This document shows positions 1 to 5,306 of a DNA stretch of 5,306 nucleotides, one piece after another. The first letter of the stretch is position 1. The number at the start of each line of letters is the position of its first letter. The notes beneath the pieces are model-generated. The model was not told where the DNA came from. It searched no databases and worked only from the letters and a program-made list of their open reading frames with translations. Made by a program: the position numbers and the translations under genes. Origin of the DNA: an uncultured Collinsella sp. (lineage in GTDB: Bacteria > Actinomycetota > Coriobacteriia > Coriobacteriales > Coriobacteriaceae); contig CAAECT010000265.1 in assembly GCA_900754435.1 (NCBI GenBank), forward strand, positions 1 through 5,306. Direction: 5' to 3'.

Positions 1-20
1 GCAAACGTCTCGAACGCCAT
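1..20 (-). CDS. Start of a downstream gene, probably ComM/YifB-family ATPase (partial)
   Basis: An ATG at 20-18 overlaps the yraN stop by one base (TGATG), the usual arrangement for translationally coupled genes. Six codons are visible, reading MAFETF, before the window ends. In many bacteria the gene after yraN encodes a ComM/YifB Mg-chelatase-like AAA+ ATPase, and in bacteria that carry it comM is often followed by dprA. The short N-terminus fits that family but is far too short to identify it. The existence of a coupled start is seen in the sequence; the ComM identity is inferred from gene order only. Confidence 0.45.
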
Positions 21-505
21 CACGACACCTGCCAATCGAACGCGTTGTACTGATGCTCGATCTCGGCGATATGCCCGCCGCGGATGGTGACACCCACAGC
101 ATCGAAGCGAATCGCCTTGAGCGGATAATGCTCCATGAGATAGCAACTTGCGATGCGGCGGTAGCGGCGTTGCTTTTGGGCGTCCACGGCCTCCTCGGGA
201 AAGACCCGCGTGGTGCAATCCAGCGAAACGCGTCTGGTCTTGACCTCGGCCATCACCACGACATCGTCGAGCTCATCGAGCAGCACCAGGTCGGCCTCGC
301 CCTCGGTGCAACGATAGCCCTGCTCCAGCAAGGTGTAGCCGCGCTCGTTAAAGTAGTCGATGGTGATCAGCTCGCCCAGCATGCCTAGCTCGCGGGGACT
401 GAGTCCCTTGATAAACTCGGGCGTCATCGCCCCGCAGTCGAGCTTGCCGTTTTCCCAACGCTCCTTGAGCTGCTGCGTCTTGCTCTTTTTGCTTGCGGCA
501 CTCAT
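20..505 (-). CDS. yraN: YraN-family (UPF0102) putative nuclease-fold protein
   Basis: A 161-residue protein of the UPF0102/YraN family, which has a restriction-endonuclease-like PD-(D/E)XK fold and is thought to act on DNA; its cellular role is not settled. The core runs from about residue 37 to 158: ELGMLGEL (Glu45), the conserved GYRCTEGEADLVLL stretch (Glu70, Asp72), then AEVKTR (Glu87, Lys89), which together make the expected metal-binding set. Residues 1-35 are a charged extension absent from typical members of about 115-130 residues. The ATG at 505-503 is chosen because AAAGGAG lies 5 bases upstream (517-511); the open frame runs on to 595 but without a comparable site. A strong terminator ends the rnhB transcript upstream, so yraN probably has its own promoter within 506-602, although no convincing -35/-10 pair is visible there. 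It is coupled to the next gene through TGATG. Confidence 0.9.
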   Translation of the reverse strand: MSAASKKSKTQQLKERWENGKLDCGAMTPEFIKGLSPRELGMLGELITIDYFNERGYTLLEQGYRCTEGEADLVLLDELDDVVVMAEVKTRRVSLDCTTRVFPEEAVDAQKQRRYRRIASCYLMEHYPLKAIRFDAVGVTIRGGHIAEIEHQYNAFDWQVS

Positions 506-602
506 GGGGTCTCCTTTCCCGCACACTGCATTGCCCCGATGATGAGGGCACCTTTCATGCGGGTAAGTACCGGAAGCAAACCAAAAGCTGACCAAATGCC
601 GT

Positions 603-645
603 CAAAAAACGGGCCGTACGCAACAATGGTGTTGCATACGGCCCG
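603..645 (-). terminator. Intrinsic terminator after rnhB
   Basis: On the minus strand a 15-bp stem (arms 645-631 and 624-610, one G-U pair) closes a 6-base loop and is followed at once by six T residues (minus strand, 609-604). It begins 50 bases past the rnhB stop. The plus strand lacks a T run after the stem, so the signal is directional. It separates rnhB from yraN transcriptionally. Confidence 0.92.
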
Positions 646-694
646 CTACCAGCAGGTTTATAAAACCCCAGAGGTCCATGTCTCCACAATTGGC

Positions 695-1483
695 CTAGAA
701 AAGGCGCTCAGTCTGCAGAAAGTTTCCGCAAAAGCTCACGCGGTGCAGCGGACAAAGTCCATGTTTGCGAATGGCCTCGATGTGCTCGGGGCTCGCATAG
801 CCCTTCGACTCGGCCAGATGGTACTCGGGATACTCGGCGTCGTACTCGACCATCATCTCGTCACGCGTGACCTTGGCCATGATGGACGCCGCGGCGATGC
901 AGGCGATCTTGGCATCGCCCTTCACCACATCGCGCTCGTTAGGAACGGCGCCCAAGGGGTTGCCATCCATAAGCACGCAATCGGGCTCGAGCCCCGTATC
1001 GGCCACGGCGCCCGCAACGGCGGTACGGATAGCACGGGCCATGCCCATCTCATCGATATCCTTAGGCGCGATATGGCAAAAACCGATCGCCGTCGCCACC
1101 TCGGCAATCTTCACTGAGAGCAACTCGCGGCGCGCCGGCGTGAGCTTTTTGGAATCGTTGATGCCCCAGACGCGCGGCTCCATAGGAAGGCAGACAGCGC
1201 ATACCGTCAAAGGACCGGCCACCGATCCGCGACCCACCTCGTCGACACCAACGACCACTCCATCGCCGCCAAGCTCATGCATAAGCTCGTACATGTCATT
1301 TACGCGCTCGCGCTCGGCAAGCTCTTTGGCATGGCGTTTGAGGGCGCGTTCGCAAGCCTTGATCACCTGCTGGCGCGGGTCCTCGCGATAATGCTCCACG
1401 AGGGCGGGAATCTCCTCAAACGTGGCGCTCGCCAACTCACCGGCAACCTGCGATGCCGAAACCGAGCTCGTCATGTTGGCCAT
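695..1483 (-). CDS. rnhB: Ribonuclease HII
   Basis: RNase HII cleaves the RNA strand of RNA/DNA hybrids and starts removal of single ribonucleotides misincorporated in DNA. The 262-residue protein shows the full family pattern: GVDEVGRGSVAGP at 79-91 with catalytic Asp81 and Glu82, NDSKKLTPARR at 109-119, the third acid in LMDGN (Asp173), the fourth in VVKGD (Asp190), and AAASIMAKVTRD at 197-208. Residues 1-75 form a helical, charged extension (for example KRHAKELAERERVNDMYELMHEL) like that of Gram-positive RNase HII proteins, so the length is normal for that group. The start is set at ATG 1483-1481 because AAGGAGG sits 7 bases before it; an in-frame ATG at 1501 would place that site inside the gene and has no site of its own. 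ATG at 1474 is a weaker alternative. The stop is TAG, followed by a strong terminator. Confidence 0.97.
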   Translation of the reverse strand: MANMTSSVSASQVAGELASATFEEIPALVEHYREDPRQQVIKACERALKRHAKELAERERVNDMYELMHELGGDGVVVGVDEVGRGSVAGPLTVCAVCLPMEPRVWGINDSKKLTPARRELLSVKIAEVATAIGFCHIAPKDIDEMGMARAIRTAVAGAVADTGLEPDCVLMDGNPLGAVPNERDVVKGDAKIACIAAASIMAKVTRDEMMVEYDAEYPEYHLAESKGYASPEHIEAIRKHGLCPLHRVSFCGNFLQTERLF

Positions 1484-1490
1484 ACCAGGC

Positions 1491-1497
1491 CCTCCTT
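1491..1497 (-). promoter_or_regulatory. Ribosome-binding site deciding the rnhB start
   Basis: AAGGAGG on the minus strand, 7 bases before the ATG at 1483. It is a near-perfect match to the 16S anti-Shine-Dalgarno sequence and argues against the longer reading frame from 1501. Confidence 0.85.
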
Positions 1498-1505
1498 GCA
1501 TGCAA
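1496..1505. repeat. 10-bp perfect palindrome TTGCATGCAA before rnhB
   Basis: A perfect palindrome lies between the rplS terminator and the rnhB ribosome-binding site and overlaps the first base or two of the latter. It could be a small operator, or could mask part of the ribosome-binding site, but a 10-bp palindrome can also occur by chance. No function is assigned. Confidence 0.3.
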
Positions 1506-1511
1506 ATCAGA

Positions 1512-1542
1512 TAAAAAGAAGGGCCACCCGAAGGTGACCCTT
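1512..1542 (-). terminator. Intrinsic terminator after rplS
   Basis: On the minus strand a 10-bp stem (1542-1533 with 1528-1519, one G-U pair) is capped by a stable UUCG tetraloop (1532-1529) and followed by CTTTTTAT. It begins 35 bases after the rplS stop. A second, smaller hairpin (6-bp stem, 1561-1544) precedes it. The rnhB ATG is only 29 bases beyond, so any rnhB transcript must read through it or start within it. Confidence 0.92.
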
Positions 1543-1576
1543 GTGTCCAAACGAGTGGACAGACGCTGCGATCTTC

Positions 1577-1918
1577 TTAGCGCTTCTCGGGGATGCGAGC
1601 AGCCTTGCCCACCTTGTCGCGGAGGTAGTACAGCTTGGCGCGACGGACGCGACCATGACGAACGACCTCGAGCTTGGCGATCTTGGGGCTGTGAAGCGGG
1701 AAGGTACGCTCAACACCGACACCGAAGGACATCTTGCGGACGGTGAAGGTCTCGCGGGCACCGGCGCCGGCCATGCGGATGACGTCGCCCTGGAAGACCT
1801 GGATGCGCTCGCGGTCGCCTTCCTTAATGCGGTAGTGAACCTTGACGTTGTCGGCGACGCGAACCTGAGGAATGTCCTCGCGGATCTGCTGACGCTCGAT
1901 TGCGCGGATGTAATCCAT
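1577..1918 (-). CDS. rplS: 50S ribosomal protein L19
   Basis: L19 is a large-subunit protein located at the interface with the small subunit. The 113-residue product has the normal family length and hallmark stretches: [21 protein letters not shown] at about 42-62 (internal loop region), [17 protein letters not shown] at 64-80, and the basic C-terminal block [25 protein letters not shown] at 85-109. The start is ATG 1918-1916, preceded at 7 bases by AAGGA; the in-frame TTG six bases earlier would be only one base from that site. In many genomes rplS follows trmD in the rpsP-rimM-trmD-rplS operon. Here the gene upstream is ppdK, and rplS has its own promoter and terminator, so it appears to be a single-gene unit. 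Confidence 0.98.
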   Translation of the reverse strand: MDYIRAIERQQIREDIPQVRVADNVKVHYRIKEGDRERIQVFQGDVIRMAGAGARETFTVRKMSFGVGVERTFPLHSPKIAKLEVVRHGRVRRAKLYYLRDKVGKAARIPEKR

Positions 1919-1981
1919 GTGCAATTCCTTACTCTTCTAGAGGTGCCGTACCACCATGGCCGGCACGTAGTTGAACAAACG
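1919..1981 (-). promoter_or_regulatory. Structured 5' leader of rplS
   Basis: From the predicted transcription start near 1981 the leader is about 63 bases. On the minus strand it holds a 6-bp perfect stem, GTGCCG (1966-1961) with CGGCAC (1948-1943), and directly after it a small hairpin CTCT-AGA-AGAG (1942-1932). The second hairpin ends one base before the AAGGA ribosome-binding site (1930-1926). Ribosomal-protein leaders, including an L19 leader known from low-GC Gram-positive bacteria, often carry autoregulatory structures. The pairing is seen directly; autoregulation is inferred. Confidence 0.45.
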
Positions 1982-1987
1982 TATTCG

Positions 1988-2015
1988 AGTATACACGCGC
2001 GGGTTTCTGCTGCAA
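1988..2015 (-). promoter_or_regulatory. Sigma70-type promoter of rplS
   Basis: A -35 element TTGCAG (2015-2010) and a -10 element TATACT (1993-1988) are separated by 16 bases. An A-rich stretch GTAAAAAAT (2029-2021) just upstream of the -35 resembles an UP element, as expected for a strongly expressed ribosomal protein gene. The predicted start is near 1981. Confidence 0.7.
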
Positions 2016-2060
2016 GAACAATTTTTTACGCAGACAAAAAGACAAAACCCGCACATGATA

Positions 2061-2090
2061 ACCGCCCGTCTCACAAATGAGACGGGCGGC
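2061..2090 (-). terminator. Terminator-like hairpin after ppdK
   Basis: A perfect 12-bp GC-rich stem (2062-2073 with 2078-2089) encloses a 4-base loop; a G-U pair extends it to 13 bp in the minus-strand RNA. It lies 40 bases past the ppdK stop. The following bases on the minus strand, TTATCATG, are a poor U-tract, so termination may be incomplete or the hairpin may mainly protect the 3' end. The plus strand has no T run either. Confidence 0.6.
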
Positions 2091-2129
2091 ATGAAGGGGG
2101 GGCTACACTAGGCGTCTACGCCCAAAACG

Positions 2130-4880
<2,751 letters not shown>

Positions 4881-4893
4881 GATACTTCCCCTT

Positions 4894-4913
4894 CCATGCG
4901 CTCTCGCGCACGA
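4894..4913 (-). promoter_or_regulatory. GNRA-capped hairpin at the ppdK ribosome-binding site
   Basis: In the minus-strand RNA an 8-bp stem (4913-4906 with 4901-4894, including two G-U pairs) carries a GAGA tetraloop of the stable GNRA type. The 3' arm ends in the first bases of the purine-rich ribosome-binding site GGAAGGGGAAG (4895-4885), whose core AGGGGA is 6 bases before the GTG start. It could stabilise the mRNA or modulate initiation; this is inferred. Confidence 0.4.
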
Positions 4914-4930
4914 CCGTGTTGACGAATCGA

Positions 4931-4968
4931 CCCGCCGAATGCAGGCCGTGAGGGAACTATACGGCGGG
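4931..4968. repeat. 7-bp perfect inverted repeat around a TATAGT box
   Basis: CCCGCCG at 4931-4937 and CGGCGGG at 4962-4968 are perfect inverted arms 24 bases apart. On the minus strand the spacer begins with TATAGT (4961-4956), a good -10 hexamer, but no acceptable -35 is found 16-18 bases upstream. The spacer also contains a TGCAG copy (4940-4944) of the box repeated at 5066-5092. It may be an operator or a long-loop RNA hairpin in the ppdK leader. Confidence 0.35.
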
Positions 4969-5002
4969 CATTGAGCGGGCTTGCGTAGAGGGCGCGGGGT
5001 TT

Positions 5003-5030
5003 GGTAAACGTGGTAAATATGACGGTAAAC
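5003..5030 (-). repeat. Three GTTTACC-type direct repeats upstream of ppdK
   Basis: On the minus strand the boxes read GTTTACC (5030-5024), ATTTACC (5018-5012) and GTTTACC (5009-5003), spaced 12 and 9 bases start to start. A further GGTAACC lies at 5050-5044. They sit 123-150 bases before the ppdK start and may be binding sites for a regulator; no matching known operator is recognised. Confidence 0.45.
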
Positions 5031-5055
5031 GGTAGGTTAAGATGGTTACCTTATG

Positions 5056-5086
5056 AAGATACCAATGCAGCAAACTTGCAGGTCAA
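5056..5086 (-). promoter_or_regulatory. Weak promoter candidate for ppdK
   Basis: TTGACC (5086-5081, five of six matches to the -35 consensus) and TATCTT (5061-5056) are separated by 19 bases. A 19-base spacer is too long for good basal activity and is typical of promoters needing an activator, such as MerR-family targets. The CTGCA array overlaps it. If real, the leader would be about 170 bases. The TATAGT at 4961-4956 is the alternative. Confidence 0.3.
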
Positions 5087-5092
5087 ATGCAG
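5066..5092 (-). repeat. Three CTGCA boxes at exact 11-bp spacing
   Basis: On the minus strand CTGCA starts at 5092, 5081 and 5070, so each box is 11 bp from the next and all face nearly the same side of the helix. Direct repeats at 11 bp are typical of sites bound by OmpR/PhoB-type response regulators in tandem. A fourth copy is at 4944-4940, inside the inverted repeat near ppdK. The spacing is directly seen; the regulator is unknown. Confidence 0.5.
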
Positions 5093-5178
5093 ATTCTTTG
5101 CTAAATCGCTTTACCAATATCGTGCATTATTTTTAGGTAGTCTTTATAGGACGGGGCATTTTTAGCTACCCCAATAAG

Positions 5179-5306
5179 CTAGCTTTGTTGGGCTCGACGG
5201 GCGGCGCGGCGGGCACGGGCTTCTTGGATTTCCTCCAAGTGGCTGATGATCTCGGAGGCGCTCTCCTCGATGGCCTTGCCGTCGGTACGCACCACAAAGC
5301 AGCCTA
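5179..5306 (-). CDS. PPDK regulatory protein (PpsR/DUF299 family), C-terminal part
   Basis: Only the last 41 codons are present, ending in TAG at 5181-5179; the rest lies beyond base 5306. The frame begins GCFVVRTDGKAIEESASEII, matching the end of the DUF299 (Kinase-PPPase) family, where a short strand is followed by a K-x-IEE-x-A-x-x-I helix. These bifunctional enzymes inactivate PPDK by ADP-dependent phosphorylation of the threonine beside the catalytic histidine, and reactivate it by phosphate-dependent removal. The last 14 or so residues (EARARRAARRAQQS) form a basic tail not expected in the family core. The ppdK gene lies 298 bases downstream on the same strand, a recurring association that supports the call. 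The kinase P-loop region cannot be checked here. Confidence 0.75.
   Translation of the reverse strand, partial: GCFVVRTDGKAIEESASEIISHLEEIQEARARRAARRAQQS

Larger units (their letters stand above)
4881..5178. other. Intergenic control region between the ppsR-like gene and ppdK
   Basis: No reading frame here looks real. The stretch 5101-5160 is about 37% G+C, well below the flanking genes. It holds two direct-repeat arrays (5003-5030, 5066-5092), a 7-bp inverted repeat (4931-4968), a small hairpin at the ppdK ribosome-binding site and a weak promoter candidate. A loose repeat, ATTTTTAG at 5129-5136 and 5158-5165, is also present. After the upstream stop there are weak pairings (GGTAG 5136-5140 with CTACC 5166-5170) but no T run, so no clear terminator separates the two genes and read-through is possible. 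Confidence 0.6.

Noticed and set aside
506..595. 30-codon upstream extension of yraN
   Set aside because: The strong AAAGGAG site is placed for the ATG at 505, and the extra residues show no family similarity.
539..1117. 192-codon plus-strand open frame across the rnhB end and the rnhB-yraN gap
   Set aside because: Mostly antisense to rnhB and crosses the rnhB terminator; the protein is low-complexity and unlike any family I recognise.
1484..1501. Six-codon longer rnhB start at 1501
   Set aside because: No ribosome-binding site precedes it, and the AAGGAGG site would fall inside the gene.
1541..2080. 179-codon plus-strand open frame over rplS and its promoter
   Set aside because: Antisense to rplS and its control region, with no ribosome-binding site or known domain.
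5003..5092. CRISPR-like or mobile-element repeats
   Set aside because: The repeats are 5-7 bp with very short gaps, far too small for CRISPR repeats or transposon ends; they fit transcription-factor boxes better.
5136..5170. Terminator or riboswitch after the ppsR-like gene
   Set aside because: Only short 5-6 bp pairings with a large loop and no T run; no known riboswitch core is recognisable.

Overview
The window looks like chromosomal DNA from a high-GC Gram-positive bacterium. The best guess is an actinobacterium of the class Coriobacteriia (Collinsella-like gut anaerobe), judged from the GC-rich codon use, the RNase HII with a Gram-positive-style N-terminal extension, and a pyruvate, phosphate dikinase (PPDK) next to its dedicated regulator. 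This is recall of family traits, not a database match. Every supported gene lies on the minus strand, so transcription runs from base 5306 towards base 1.

In transcription order: (1) 5306-5179, the last 41 codons of a PpsR-type PPDK regulatory kinase/phosphorylase, cut by the window edge. (2) 5178-4881, an AT-richer intergenic region of 298 bases with two sets of short direct repeats and several inverted repeats; it probably controls ppdK. (3) 4880-2130, ppdK, complete, 916 codons, GTG start. (4) 2129-1919, a terminator-like hairpin, then a good sigma70-type promoter and a short structured leader for rplS. (5) 1918-1577, rplS (ribosomal protein L19), followed by a textbook intrinsic terminator. 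(6) 1483-695, rnhB (RNase HII), whose ribosome-binding site starts just after that terminator; it is followed by a second strong intrinsic terminator. (7) 505-20, a yraN-family (UPF0102) nuclease-fold protein. (8) 20-1, the first six codons of a gene overlapping the yraN stop by one base; by the common rnhB-yraN-comM order it is probably comM/yifB, but six codons cannot prove it.

Two functional themes appear. PpsR and PPDK form a regulator/target pair: PPDK interconverts pyruvate and phosphoenolpyruvate, and the catalytic His478 and regulatory Thr476 are both visible. The rplS-rnhB-yraN-(comM) block is a conserved translation / nucleic-acid maintenance neighbourhood, here without the lepB gene that often lies between rplS and rnhB, and cut into separate units by two strong terminators.

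I found no new multi-gene system. The least explained material is non-coding: an array of three CTGCA boxes spaced exactly 11 bp apart and a second array of GTTTACC-like boxes upstream of ppdK, and a stacked-hairpin leader before rplS.
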